Shown: piece by piece, positions 45,263 through 57,605 of the stretch
Numbering within the stretch: the first letter of the stretch is position 1
Layout: every line of letters starts with the position of its first letter
Assembly (NCBI RefSeq): GCF_963855985.1
Contig: NC_087117.1
Span: 3,173,001-3,237,000 of the forward strand
Direction of reading: 5' to 3'
DNA: 64,000 nt
Source: Ostrinia nubilalis
Taxonomy: Eukaryota; Arthropoda; Insecta; Lepidoptera; Crambidae
The notes under the pieces: generated by a model
The model's input: only the letters and a program-made list of their open reading frames with translations
Databases searched by the model: none
Told to the model about the DNA's origin: nothing
Position numbers and translations under genes: made by a program

Positions 45263-46911
45263 GGCCATTCTTATTCTTACGCATTTTTGTGTGAGATGTA
45301 AGAATAGCATATGTTTTTAAAGAAAATCAGTGCACTGTATATTAATTTACTTAGTAAAATACCTCTATTAACTAGGCCCAATATCATTTTTATCATAAAA
45401 CTATTAGAAGAATATTAAAAAAAAGTTACAAGTCCAAAATGTCACGGACCGTGTAGTGTGAGATTCCCGGATTTGGACATACAATATTTTTTTCTGAAGA
45501 GATGTTATGTTATTTTGATAAATATTACAGTAATTATGCAAGATTAATACATGTTATATAAGACTGTTAAAAATTTATATCAATAATAATTACCATTTTT
45601 GATTTTGAACACCAAACGTTGTGTGAGCAGTTTTTGTGTCACAACCACGTGCGCCACTTTAAATATGCGTAACTCGGTAAAAAACTATCTTTGATATTGA
45701 CATCCCTTGCTTAGTTTTTTTAGAACAGTAACATTGTCATCTTATTAGATTTGTAAATGGCTGAACGTAGTGAGTGAGCCGCAAAAAATTATTTCCTATT
45801 TATTTGAAAAAAGGGACAACCATAACACGTCCATCCCGTGTACGGTTTTTAAAGGTAGGTATCAATGTCACGCTATTGTATAAAACATAATTATGTACCT
45901 CATGCAGTATAGTTTCAGATAATTGCACAAGATCTGCTAATTCACAGATAGTTTTTTGGATATATCGGACACGTTCCAAATTGTCACGGCCATGGTATTA
46001 AAAATGTGTCACTACCGCAAACTATTTAAGTACATGGTCGTGACATTACAACGCATGGTTGTGACATTCTATTTTTGTTATTTTAATAGTGTTTGTTGTT
46101 CTGCTAAATTATTTTGTGTATTGTGCAATTTTTAGGAGTAGCCTTTTAGTAAGTGTACTTATTTTTCGCTAGTATGATTTTCTAGATGCCACGAAGGAAA
46201 AATTATTGCACTTTCTCATTTGTGCAGTAATATCAAATTTTACTGAGACAGCTCCCGGTAAAGGCCCTGCAGAGGTGGTCGGAGTTGTTTTAAAAGGAAT
46301 TGCTATTAACCATATTTTTAGTGGTACGGTGACTATGAAACATGCTTAAGTTGTCAAAACCAACTGTTATGTGAATCCTACAGAAATCTCATTTGATACT
46401 CAATTAGGTACCTACTGTGTTTAAGATTTACTAATTTGTTAAGCATATTATCATATCGAAACCATGTAGGTAGCATATCGGAAGCATGATCAGATAGTGC
46501 CAATAATAAAAAGTCTATTTTTTATTATCTAATAGATATATTAACTACCTGACGGTATTTTTGATCTCAATTTTAATTAAATTTTTGGATGTTCAGAAAA
46601 AAGTACATATTACCAAATAACACCTTTGTTGATGAAACGAATTTAGTGTATTTTATTGTTAATCAATTTAAACTATTATGATATAAATTTAACAACATAA
46701 ATATTATTATTTGCAGTAAAAATGTAAAACTGTCATGCAGTGTCACAGCCGTGGTTACGTAGGCTATTTTGTTTCCTTTCCGAGGGCTTTAAGGTTGTCC
46801 ATATACATCAAAAGTATGCTTTTGGTTTATACTTTCGATACACATCGCAAAAAGTTAAAAAAAAATATCTTTAATTTTAAAAAAAAAATTGGCACAAATT
46901 TAAGAATGGCC
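45263..46911. mobile_element. 1.65-kb TIR element with 6-bp flanking duplication
   Basis: TIRs GGCCATTCTTA / TAAGAATGGCC; CAGTAG at 45257-45262 and 46912-46917. Inside, a motif TGTCACRRCCRTGG occurs about six times in both orientations (45440, 45637, 45982, 46033, 46054, 46741). No transposase frame. Confidence 0.65.
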
Positions 46912-47143
46912 CAGTAGCGAAACTGAAAATTTGCAAGTTTCGTTAAATTTTCATTTCATATTTTATTTTCAAATATTTTCATTTTCATATGATTCAACTT
47001 CAAAGGACCATAGATTGGTTTATGAGAGTAGCACAGGGTTTTCAGGATTGTAAGCTTGGTAAACTTCTCTCAAGGGACCTAACAAATATCTAACTAACCG
47101 TAGATATCGATATTGATTGAACTATAAACCAAAATCTATCTAT

Positions 47144-47440
47144 CTATAGTAGCCTTTGGGTTCGCCTTCGAACATAGGCCTCCTCTTCAACCCTCCACCG
47201 ACTTCTGTCTCTGGCCACACGCATCCAGTTCACTCCAGCCTGCTGCCGGATCTGATCGTCTGTCCATCGTTTAGGCGGTCTTCCCCTGCCGCGGGTATTG
47301 TTGCGGGGTCTCCACTCCAGGGTCTTTCTGGCCCAGCGATCCTTGTTCATCCGTGCAATGTGCCCTGCCCATCTCCATTTACGGCTCTCAGTCTCTTCCA
47401 CCACGTCGTTGATCCACCAATATACATATTTATTAATTAC
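47144..47440 (-). mobile_element. RTE 3'-end fragment, distinct subfamily
   Basis: It encodes AGHIARMNKDRWARKTLEW and RGRPPKRWTDDQI, ending VRRRTQ. It is related to, but clearly different from, the 52.7-kb family. Confidence 0.8.
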
Positions 47441-47925
47441 AGCTACAGGTTTTACGTTCATAAGTTAAATGAATAAAGATAGTACATCTATGAACGGTTT
47501 TCCTATTATTGATGCATTTATAAAGTGAACTAGAATTTCCAGTCGTCTCACTAATGACACAGCGGTGAAGTTGTTATATCGCTGTAGACGCTCATCAGAG
47601 ACAGACGGACCACAATACAAAATAAGGTAAATTCTTTAAAATATTAATAAGTAACTGTGCCCGTGTGAAAATAGTTTGAATAATATTTCCCGTTCTTGCA
47701 ACATTTTTCTTTACTGCTCCGCCCCTATGAGCTGTTAAAAACTGTAACTAGGTAGGTACTTATGTTTTTCCTTTATCAATTTTATTACAGGTAAACCTAA
47801 TAAAACACTATTCATTGGTGAAAACCAATGACATGTGAAAACCGCGTGAAAATCCGTTCAGTAGTTTTTGAGTTTCGCGAACAGAAAGACAGACGCGGTA
47901 GAGGAAATTGTTTTTGAAGTATTTT

Positions 47926-48335
47926 GGTTTTCCTCAAAGCGCACCCATTTTGAGGCGCACCTAATGAAGCGCACCTAAACTATTACTCAAAGTTTAATGC
48001 TATTTGGACAATAATTAGAAGTAGTTTCCTCATCAGCCAGACAATTTTGACAGTTCCAACTCCTTGCCAGACAGTTTTTTTTTGGATAGCTACCAAAACC
48101 ACGATGACCTAAACTTCATGATTCACCAGCATTCTAACCTATATTGGGAGCATACACTGACAAACTTTCAGCTTTTATAAAATGACGTAGGTCTGGCGTT
48201 CACTAGCTCTTAGTCTATTTAGTTACTAAGATAAATAAAATTAATGTAGACTTACCATAATTTAGGTGCGCTTGGAAGTAATTTTTGTGCGCTTCATTAA
48301 GTGCGCCTCATAATGGGTGCGTTAAGAGGAATACC
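47926..48335. mobile_element. TIR element with a second TIR element inside (48011-48215)
   Basis: Outer ends TTTTCCTCAAAGCGCACCC / GGGTGCGTTAAGAGGAA; the inner element shares CTGACAAACTTTCAGC with 51833-52114. Confidence 0.7.
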
Positions 48336-48812
48336 TACCTCTTGTTTTTACGTAGGGACAAAGATTTTTACTTAATCTAAACAACTGTCCTTTAGGTTGT
48401 CTGGAAGATATCGCTTTATAGCGATAAGACCGCCTAAATTGGCCGTATCTTTTGGGGTCCTTCTTTTTTCTTTTCTTGTCTTGTGTCACACGATGATGTG
48501 TTATTATTATTATTCTGTCTAATGGCTTCAATGGTGCGAATTTACAGCACACTGGTTTTGCCAATGTCGAGGTTCTATCTATTTATTTTTTGAGTGTACA
48601 GTCAGGATCAAGTAGTTCGTGACACCCAACCAAAGTGGCCAAAAAGTTCGCTACACGTCTTTGTTATAATCGGAATAAGGTTGTGTTATTAACTTTTCGA
48701 CCACTTAGGGGCTAACTGTACTTGTACCACAGGCATAGTGATATTTACTGAGTAGGTAAGTAGATTCGTACAGTAGCGGAGCGGTCTGTAAGTCAAACAA
48801 GTCGTTTTTTCG

Positions 48813-49320
48813 TTTGTTTCAACCAAATGATACTGCTGGTCAAAGGCCTCCCCAAAGGATTTCCACCAGGGATGTTATGGATATCCGTAACCGTAACCGA
48901 AACTTTCGGATATCCGAAATAAAAAAATATCCGAAACCGTAATGGTAACCGATTCAAAAGTTTCGGATAGTTTCGGATGTAGGCAGTTTAAATTGTTTTT
49001 TGTATAACATTAATGTAAAGGCATAACAGCCTGATTTACCTATAAAATGCCATCTAATATCAATTTTGGTTTTTTTATTACTTTTTATTCGATGTAAAGT
49101 GTGCGGCCATGAATGAACCGTGTTGGACAACTATTGCAAATTGCATTCTAAAGCACAGATATACGTAACCGTAACTGAAACTATCGGATATCCGAAATAA
49201 AAAAATATCCGTAACCGTAACCGAAACCGGCATAATATTCCTATATCCGTAACCGTATCCATAACCGAAACTACATCCCTATTTCCACCACGACCGGTCC
49301 TGCGCTCTGCCCGCATCCAA
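48813..49320 (-). mobile_element. RTE 3' end split by a hAT-like insertion
   Basis: RTE halves 48813-48867 and 49282-49320 join as AGGATTTCCACCACGACCGG across the inserted element at 48868-49281. Confidence 0.75.
48868..49281. mobile_element. hAT-like MITE rich in ATCCGTAACCGTAACCG
   Basis: TIRs AGGGATGT / ACATCCCT; flanks share ATTTCCACC (8-9 bp). A partial relative lies at 43860-43995. Confidence 0.75.
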
Positions 49321-49352
49321 AGCAAGTTAACCTGTTTATTTTCTATTTTCAG

Positions 49353-52300
49353 ATGCAAAAAAAATATTTCTTCTTTTGCATCGTTGCCACAACGCTTGCG
49401 TTGCCTCAAAGAGGGAAACATGACTTGACGCCATCAGCAAGCACCGACAGTAAGTCATTAATCATTAATTAAAATAAATCATTAAGTCATTTCTGCCCGT
49501 TTTCACCATCAATCCCTAATTTTTAAGTGACCCCTATGGTAACTGTTCAGGCGCGTGCCTGTGCGGTTTCTAATAGCAAAACAACGATCTCGTGAAAGTG
49601 TTTGTGTCGACTCATAGGCGCGTCCATAGATTTTTATTCTTGTATAATGTAGGTAGTTCACTTGCCATCCAACTCTCACACTGTAAAAGTATCTCTGAAT
49701 AGATTTACTCTAATTTCATCAAAAACCTAGTTTTATTGCTGCTACCATACTGTGCCTAAACACAATACAGTAAGTAACACATAACAAGAATTTTGTTTTC
49801 ATAGGGGTTCCCTCTAATTTACTGGTCATCATCATCATTTCAGCCATAGGACGTCCACTGCGGAACATATGCCTCCCCAATGATTTCCATATTGGTTAGT
49901 TAGAAGCGGCCTGCATCCAGCGCCTTCCTGCTATAGATTGTTTCATCCACGAAGACGCGCCCCACCGATTTTTGTTCGAGGTATGCGCGGGGTGCAAGGA
50001 GTTTGATTCGAGCAATCCGAGCGTCATTATTGCCGTGTGCGTGTGCACTCATGGATGATTTAGCGTGTACCGATAACACTCAAACATTAGCGGACGAATG
50101 GTGGGGCGGGTCTTCGTGACGCGAGGTTCTCCACTCCAGAACCTTGCTGCCCTTTCGGCCGTCAGTTCTGCGTACTATAATAATGTGCCCTGCCCATTCA
50201 TCAAGGTTTGTTTCTACATTTTCATTTCAGGTCAAGAGTTACATTCTTTAGTGGACCAAATATTCGGACCTGATAGAGTGAAGCCATCACCACTGGCATC
50301 ATCAACATCATCACCCGGTGATGAATCCGGAACCAGTAAGTTTACTTCCTAAAACTAACCCGGTTTCTGAATGTTCACAGATTGAGCGTATGTATGTATA
50401 CCTCCAAAATATTAATCATCTTATTTCAAAATAATAATCTTATTATAGTCCTACCTGTTACTAACACTATAGTCTAGCTAGTGCGACGGGCGCCCGCAGT
50501 GAGTGTGCGAGCGCGACAGCAATATAATTACGCGCGAGCGATAAGGATGGGTAGCTTGGGGTCATTGGACAAAATCCTACGTGGTCACAGACCGGGCTTT
50601 AGTCATAAGTAAGCATAGCTGGGCATTAACTCGTTAATCCGTTAATCGTTAATTAACGAAGTTAACATTTCTATTAACGGATTAACTTTTAAGTTAACTT
50701 TAAAAAATGTTAACGGGCTCGTTAACTTCCGTTGAATTATCCTAAGTCCGTTAATCGTTAATCCAGTACCTATTATTTACCAAAAAGATATATAGCAGGC
50801 ATGCTGAAAAACGCTAGAAAAACGCGTTCTGACAAGTACGTTCGGGCTTCCAGAACTTCCAGAACCCAACAACAACTCTTGCAACTGAATTTAAGACTAG
50901 TTTTCCTGAACCGATTGAGCTGAAATGTGGTAGGTATACTTATGTAAGTACGATGACAATGCAATGTTATGGTACTATTGAGCTGGTCTGATGATGGAGT
51001 CATGAGGTGGCCATAGGAACTCCTAAATGAAACGGCGGCATCGCATCTAATTTGGGTTCGTTGGATTTGTCTTTTCGAGCACTTTAGTACTAGATGATGT
51101 CCAGGGTCCTGATGATGGAGTCAGGAGGTGGCCATAGGAATTCCTAAATGAAACGGTGGAAACTTATCGAGTTTGGGTTTGCTAGATTTGTCTTTTCGAG
51201 CACTTTGGTGCAAAATTGAACCAAAGGTCTGAGATTGAGATACTACTAAAAAGTGTTTTAAACTTTTTTTAAAAACAAGCTTTTATTCTGAAATGCAGTT
51301 GTACTAAAACGAAAAAAATAATTTTACTTATGCAAGGTTCAAATAATTTCGAAAGCTTGTAGCACAAACATAAAAGAGGAATGAATTCCATGCGCGATAC
51401 AAGCTTTCGAAATTATTTGAACCTTGCATACAAATTATTTTTTTGGTTTTATTATCATGTGTTAACGGATTAACGATTAACGTTAACTTGCGTTAAATCT
51501 TGCGAAATGTAACGTTTTAACGTTTAACGAAGTTAATTTTTTTATTAACGGTTTAACGATTAACGAAGTTAACTATTTGATTAACGGTGCCCAGCTATGT
51601 AAGTAAGTTATACTTCATTTGTAGGTACTCTAATAAAATATTTGAATTTGAATTATTTCAGCACCAAACTTGGAAGCTGCACTGGACAAAATATTCGGAC
51701 CTGCTGAAGAGAAGCCCAAGAAACCATCACCATTGGCATCATCAGCATCATCATGTGGTGATGACACTGAAACCAGTAAGTTTACTTCCAAATCTAAGAC
51801 TGAGTTGCACCAGCTAACCAACCTATTGGACTAAGAGCTAGTGAACGCCAGACCTCCGTCATTTTATAAAAGCTGAAAGTTTGTCAGCGCATAATATGCT
51901 TCCAATATAGGATATAATGTTTTTGAATCATGAAGTTTGGGTCATCGTGGCTTTGGCAGCTATCATAAAAAAACTGTCTGGCAAGGAGTTGGAACTGTAA
52001 AAACTGTCTGGCTGATGAGGAAACTACTTCTAATTATTACCCTAATATAGCAGCATACGCTGACAAACTTTCAGCTTTTATAAAATGACGTAGGTCTGGC
52101 GTTCACCAGCTCTTCTATAACTTTAACAGTAACTAGGTATGTAAGTATAACAATAACCTGTGCTTAGTTTTAACTTTTGTTAAAGTTAAGTCATTGAACG
52201 CCGAGACGCTAGACACAATGGAAATTGTATTGTTCGAGGCTCACCGGTGAGCCGCGTGGCGTCCAACGTGAAACCTAATCAACATGGAATCTAAGAAACC

Positions 52301-55300
52301 AGTTGCTTTAGGTCTAGCACTACCTAGTCAGTGCCTGAGGTGTGGGAGCGGCACGGGAGGTGTAAAATTGATATAATATGACGTGACAAAGCATACAAAT
52401 CTATGCCAAGAAAAAACTCTGCCTATGTACGCGCAGTGATCGCCCTCGCCGATGCAATCTTGTTTGGCTGAAGCTTTAAATATTAAAAGTTAATTCGTTG
52501 TCTTTACAATTTCATTTCAGAACCAGACTTGGAGGATGTCCAGGCCCAAATATTCAACCCTGATGATGGAGAGAAGACCGAGGCGCCATCACAAGTGGTA
52601 CCATCACCACCGCCACCATTTGTCGATAGCTTTGTGGGAACTGGTTAGTTTATGATAATAATAATAATTGATTGATTTGATAATTTACATTACTATACGA
52701 GATTAGGATGGCTCTCAAACAGCTAAAGAACAACAAGGCACCGGGTGATGACGGAATAACATCGGAGCTTCTGAATGCGGGTGGAACACCGATACTGAAA
52801 GTCCTTCAGAGACTCTTTAACTCCGTCTTACTCCAGGGAACTACGCCAGAGGCATGGAACAGAAGCGTGGTGGTGCTCTTCTTCAAGAAAGGTGATAAGA
52901 CCTTGCTGAAGAATTACAGACCCATCTCGCTTCTGAGTCATGTCTACAAACTGTTTTCGAGAGTCATCACGAACCGTCTCGCGCGTAGGTTCGATGACTT
53001 CCAGCCTCCCGAACAAGCCGGATTCCGAAAAGGTTATAGTACAGAAGACTGAGGAGTATAACTTGCCACTATGCTTGGCGTTCGTGGACTATGAGAAGGC
53101 CTTCGATTCGATTGAGACTTGGGCAGTGTTACAATCTCTCCAGCGGTGCCGTATTGACTATCGGTATATCGAGGTGCTGAAGTGCTTGTACAAAAACGCC
53201 ACCATGTCGGTCCGAGTACAGGAGCAGAGCACGGGGGCGATTCCACTGCAGCGAGGCGTTAGGCAGGGAGATGTTATATCTCCGAAACTGTTCACCGCTG
53301 CATTGGAAGACGCTTTCAAACTCCTGGAATGGAAAGGATTCGGCATAAACATTAATGGCGAGTACATCACTCACCTTCGGTTTGCCGACGATATTGTAGT
53401 CATGGCAGAATCGTTGGAAGATCTTGGCACAATGCTCGAAGACCTTAATCGAGTTTCCCAACAGGTAGGCCTGAGGATGAACATGGACAAAACGAAGCTT
53501 ATGTCGAATGTCCATGTTACGCCCTACCCAGTTTCAGTTGGGAGCTCAATTCTCGAGATTGTCGACAAGTATGTCTACCTCGGACAAACGATCCAGCTAG
53601 GTAGGTCCAATTTCGAGAAGGAGGTCAATCGTCGAATCCAACTCGGCTGGGCAGCGTTCGGGAAACTACGCAACATCTTTTCGTCCAAAATACCTCAATG
53701 CCTGAAGACTAGAGTGTATAACCAATGTGTGTTACCAGTGATAACTTATGGCTCGGAAACGTGGCCTCTCACTATAGGCCTTATACAGAAGCTCAAAGTT
53801 GCACAGCGTGCTATGGAGAGGGCTATGCTTGGTGTTTCTTTGCGAGATCGAATCAGAAATGAGGAGATCCGTAAACGAACCAAAGTCGCTGACATAGCCC
53901 GACGGATTAGCAAGCTGAAGTGGCAATGGGCAGGGCACATAGTACGCAGAACTGACGGCCGATGGGGCAGAAAGGTTCTGGAATGGAGGCCGCGTACCGG
54001 AAAACGCAGCGTGGGACGTCCACCTACAAGGTGGACCGACGACATCGTAAAGGTAGCAGGGAAGCGCTGGACGCAGACCGCTGCCAATCGATCAACATGG
54101 AAAGCATTGGGGGAGGCCTATGTTCAGCAGTGGACGTCCTATGGCTGAAATGATGATGATGATGATGATAATTTACATTGTAAAAAATATTTAAAATAAA
54201 GAATTAAAGTTAATAAAGAGAATAATAATAATAACGCAGAGGCAGCTAGTGGCGAGCTGTTGGTGAGTAGCGACACCACGAGGCCAGTTGTTAATCCGAG
54301 TGCTCCCGAGAGTCGGTCAAAACCCTTCTTTTAAATAAAAGAAACTTAATTTGTTACAGGCGAGGAATGCGATCTCCTTGGTCGAACAGGCGTATGTGTG
54401 AAGGCCCACCAATGCAGAAAGGCAGCCTCACTCGACGACAATGACTTGGACATGCACGGAGGGCAAGTATCAATAAATTATTCTTAACTAGCGGCCGCCC
54501 GCGACTTCGTACGCGTGGACCTCGTTTTACCCCCTTAGTTCGTAAAATCTGTTGTTAGATATCATGTTGATAGATGACGTTTCACGGCTTCCCCCGCATG
54601 AATATTTACAAACGTCAGAAACAGTAGTTTGTCCAGCGCTGTAGATTTTAACCAATGACGATAAGTAGATGCCAGGCGTCCGGATAAAGCCGGACATAGT
54701 TAGGCTTTTTGATTGCGTGTCCGGCCAAAATAAACAGTGTCCGGCTTGTCCGGCTTTTGTTAGGCTTTTACATTTCGAAAACGAGCGAGCGCAGGCGAGT
54801 CAACTGGCGGTCGCTCCCGTAATATTATGTAACTATCGCACGCATCAGGACGTTGGGCAACCAATGATGATAGTTCTCACTCGCGAGCTCACTAATTGCC
54901 GGCTTTTAGGGTAAAATGTTCAAATGATTGCCGGCTTTTAGCCAAATGAAGCACAGGTCCGGCTTCGCTTATTCGTCCCTAGAAAATTTAAAGCTGCTCA
55001 TTTTGTTTTTAGGGTATTAATCTACTGCGACGTAGCTGAGGATGTGTGCTGCAAGGAGCTCTTAAATAAAACCATAACTACGTAAGTGGTCTTACTTTCT
55101 ATATTCTACTACTTAGGGAATCACACACCGTAGCATTTTACTAGAAAATACATAGCTATAGAAATTGCAAAAAAAAAATTACTGTCTTCTTTATGTAACT
55201 TAGGCTGAGTTGCACCACCTAACTTTGACCGTAACTATAACCGGCGGTTTTTGTAAGGAGTTTGACAGATTTTTGACGTTTGTTAAAGTTAAAGTAGGTT

Positions 55301-55420
55301 GATGCAACCCACCCTTAAAGTTTTATTTATTTACAGTTTACTGTCTTCTTAAAATTTAACTTTTAATATTAAAATTGGATTTTCTTCTTTTTCAGGTGTA
55401 ATCAGAACACTTCAGATTAA
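49353..55420 (+). CDS. CLIP-only secreted protein 1 (211 residues, 7 coding exons, no protease domain)
   Basis: Exons: 49353-49449, 50231-50335, 51662-51775, 52521-52643, 54360-54462, 55013-55081, 55396-55420; 636 nt, all in phase. An acceptor (TTCTATTTTCAG) abuts the ATG, so a leader exon exists upstream. The signal peptide is MQKKYFFFCIVATTLALP. Exons 2-4 are phase 1-1 and each encodes a related unit: LHSLVDQIFGPD, LEAALDKIFGPA, LEDVQAQIFNPD, then a Pro/Ser/acidic stretch (PSPLASS). The single CLIP domain has ECDLLGRTGVC, HQC, IYCDVAEDVCC, split at phase 2 exactly like the CLIP exons of the five-CLIP gene. That intron uses a GC donor (GGAGG|GCAAGT). The protein ends TCNQNTSD; no protease sequence follows. 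A 986-bp hAT-like element and a 1.5-kb RTE copy sit in its introns. Confidence 0.83.
49828..50200 (-). mobile_element. RTE 3' end split by a MITE, intron 1 of CLIP-only gene 1
   Basis: CATCATCATTTCAGCCATAG starts the RTE tail; it is interrupted at about 49933-50119 by the GTTTCATCCACGAAGACGCG family, then RTE sequence resumes with CTCCACTCCAGAACCTTGCT. Confidence 0.75.
49933..50120. mobile_element. MITE family C copy inside an RTE end
   Basis: GTTTCATCCACGAAGACGCG ... GGGGCGGGTCTTCGTG; the right end is slightly worn. Confidence 0.75.
50614..51599. mobile_element. 986-bp hAT-like element with GTTAAC-rich subterminal arrays, intron 2 of CLIP-only gene 1
   Basis: TIRs CATAGCTGGGCA / TGCCCAGCTATG; 8-bp duplication TAAGTAAG at 50606-50613 and 51600-51607. 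Subterminal regions are arrays of GTTAATC/GATTAAC. A truncated relative lies at 38928-39325. Confidence 0.87.
51833..52114. mobile_element. TIR element, intron 3 of CLIP-only gene 1
   Basis: About 55-bp TIRs: AAGAGCTAGTGAACGCCAGA ... TCTGGCGTTCACCAGCTCTT. Confidence 0.75.
52692..54166 (+). mobile_element. 5'-truncated RTE-type non-LTR retrotransposon, intron 4 of CLIP-only gene 1
   Basis: It is flanked by a perfect 13-bp target-site duplication, GATAATTTACATT, at 52679-52691 and 54167-54179. It encodes the C-terminal part of a reverse transcriptase: NYRPISLL, VDYEKAFDS, GVRQGDVISPKLF, RFADDIVV, then AGHIVRRTDGRWGRKVLEW and a final YVQQWTSYG. The frame shifts near 53030, so it is dead. It ends in an (ATG)n tail, as is usual for RTE elements. 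Most of the smaller 3'-end fragments in this window belong to the same family. Confidence 0.92.
54665..54985. mobile_element. Decayed copy of the GCCGGACA-rich MITE, intron 5 of CLIP-only gene 1
   Basis: GCCAGGCGTCCGGATAAAGC, repeated GTCCGGC motifs and GCCGGCTTTTAGGGTAAAAT match the element at 21584-22010 in the opposite orientation; its ends are worn. Confidence 0.7.
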
Positions 55421-55478
55421 AAAAAATCGTTAGAATAAGACATACCTACTCGACATTTACATAATTAATCTTTTTATA

Positions 55479-55484
55479 ATTAAA
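55479..55484 (+). terminator. ATTAAA variant polyadenylation signal, CLIP-only gene 1
   Basis: No AATAAA was seen within 100 bases of the stop; ATTAAA lies 58 bases downstream. Confidence 0.35.
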
Positions 55485-55689
55485 TCAATTCAATGCCTTA
55501 AACATGTTTTCATTTCTATTTCAAATCAATAATTATATTCATTTAACAAACGTACCAAAAACTTTAGCATTTCTCCCCATGAAAATTTATAGAAAAAAGT
55601 TAGCCAATGCCCTATCCATCTATTTCTACCAAATCATCATCATCGTAGTTGGTCCATAGAGGCGTTTATAGCAAAGCAAATAGACCATT

Positions 55690-56190
55690 AGTTTACCCAC
55701 AAGGTGCACAAACGACCTCATAAAGGTAGCAGGAAGGCGCTGGATGCAGGCCGCTACCAACCGGCCAGTATGGAAATCATTGGGGGAGGCCTACGAAAAT
55801 GTTCAGCAGTGGACGTCCTGTGGCTGAAGTGATAATGATGATGAAAAATCCCCTTCAGGGGATTATTAATGTAGATGCTTTATTATAAGCTAGAAAACCA
55901 GTTTTGATTTATTTTAAAGGAAGTTGATTTCACGTTACCGGAAAACGCAGCGTGGGACGTCCACCCACAAGGTGGACCGAGCAGGAAGGCGCTGGATGCA
56001 GGCCGCTACCAACCAGGCAATGTGGAAGTCATTGGGGGAGGCCTATGTTCAGCATTGGACGTCCTGTGGCTGAAGTGATAATGATGATGAAAAATCCCTT
56101 TCAGAGGATTATTAATGTAGATGCTTTATTATAATAGGTATAAGCTAGAAAACCAGTTTTGATTTAAAGGAAATTGATTTCACTCCTAAA
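55690..56190 (+). repeat. Tandem duplication containing two RTE 3' ends
   Basis: RTE ends at 55690-55845 and 55935-56092 are each followed by the same unique flank (GATTATTAATGTAGATGCTT, CTAGAAAACCAGTTTTGATT). The whole unit of about 245 bp was therefore duplicated in place after RTE insertion. Confidence 0.8.
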
Positions 56191-57605
56191 TAAGTAAAAG
56201 CTTTTAAGGGTACCGTATTCCTGACAAGGAACCCTTTATAGTTTCGATATGTCTGTCTGTCTGTCTGGAAACTTGCTTGGAAACTATTAGCACTAGAGAG
56301 CTGTAATTTTGTGGAGGTTGCTTGTAGAAATGTTTTTTAGGGTAGCTCCCCTACATGTAAAGTGGGGATATGCATGTTTTTTACCCAATCGAGTGGGGTA
56401 TCTTTGGATAGGTCTTTTAAAATGACTTGGGGGTTTCTAAGACTATTTTTCCATTTAGGTTTGCAAATGATTAAAGTTTAAAGTGCCAAGCTTGGCCAAT
56501 TTTATTAACATTTCGTTGGGGTTTTGCACTTTTTAAATGTCTTCAAGCGTTACGAAATGTTTTTCCAAAATTCAATATTATTATAGGTACCTACCTACTC
56601 TTCCTTGTAACAAAAACCGGTATCCTTCCTTATACCATAAACATACCATGCAGGTTACTTACAGTAGGGTTGTCGCCATGTGCTTGTTATATAAATTTAA
56701 ATTTAAAAAAAAGCGTAATTTTTAACCAACTTAAAAAAAGGAGGAGGTTTACTCGGACTTATGTTACCGCACAGAACACCGTTAATAATTATGAACCGAT
56801 TTCCATATTTTCTTTGTTCGATAGAGTAAGTATACTCCCGAGGTGGTCCCATTGTTACCAAGTCAGGGTCTGATGATGGGATCCTAGGGAAATCGAGGGC
56901 AACCCTCAAATTGTCTAGGCACGTAAGTATCACGTTTTTCATGTTTTTCTAAGCTACTTATTCAAGTATTTGCGTCCGAAAGTCATCATCTCGTTGATGA
57001 TCATCTCATGCAAATTTTTTAATTAATAAGATAAACATTCCAATTAATTATCTCTAGGCAGAATTAATAAGGTACTTTGCGTATTTCCCACGCGGTAACC
57101 CTGATAGTGATTCACGACCAATTAATATTCAATACAATTCTACAAGTTGGACGGTCCCAGCTTTTAATAATATTATTTAAATGACACGAGGATACATTTA
57201 ATACTTCATACAAGTTTGTGAAGCCAAGCTTGAAGGTCTCTCGGTTCGACATATTAAATAAAATTAAGGTAAGTTGTTTATAATATTCACTAGCTCGGCG
57301 AACTCTGTTCCGCCTTAAAAGCAATAAATAAGCAAATCTTTCCTTATTTGCTCACCGTTTAGACCTACCCTGGACTACGACAAACATTTTAACACCAAAA
57401 TCAGCTCAATCGGCCCAGCCGTTCTCGAGTTTTAATCAGACTAACGAACATCAATTGATTTTTATTTATACATTATAGATTAGTGTTGTTACTTAATAAT
57501 AACTAACATAAATGTAGAAACTAACTTATTAATGCATGCATAACTTTAAAGTGATGAAAGTTTTTTCAAAAGTGCTATGGTTCGATTTCACATAAAACAG
57601 TCTTA

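Larger units (their letters stand above)
41950..49350. other. 7.4 kb without a recognisable coding exon
   Basis: Contains the third inverted-repeat arm, the 1.65-kb TIR element, the nested element at 47.9-48.3 kb and RTE ends; the rest is featureless AT-rich DNA. May be the leader intron of CLIP-only gene 1. Confidence 0.45.

Noticed and set aside
53129..53515. Minus-strand open frame
   Set aside because: Shadow of the RTE reverse transcriptase on the plus strand.
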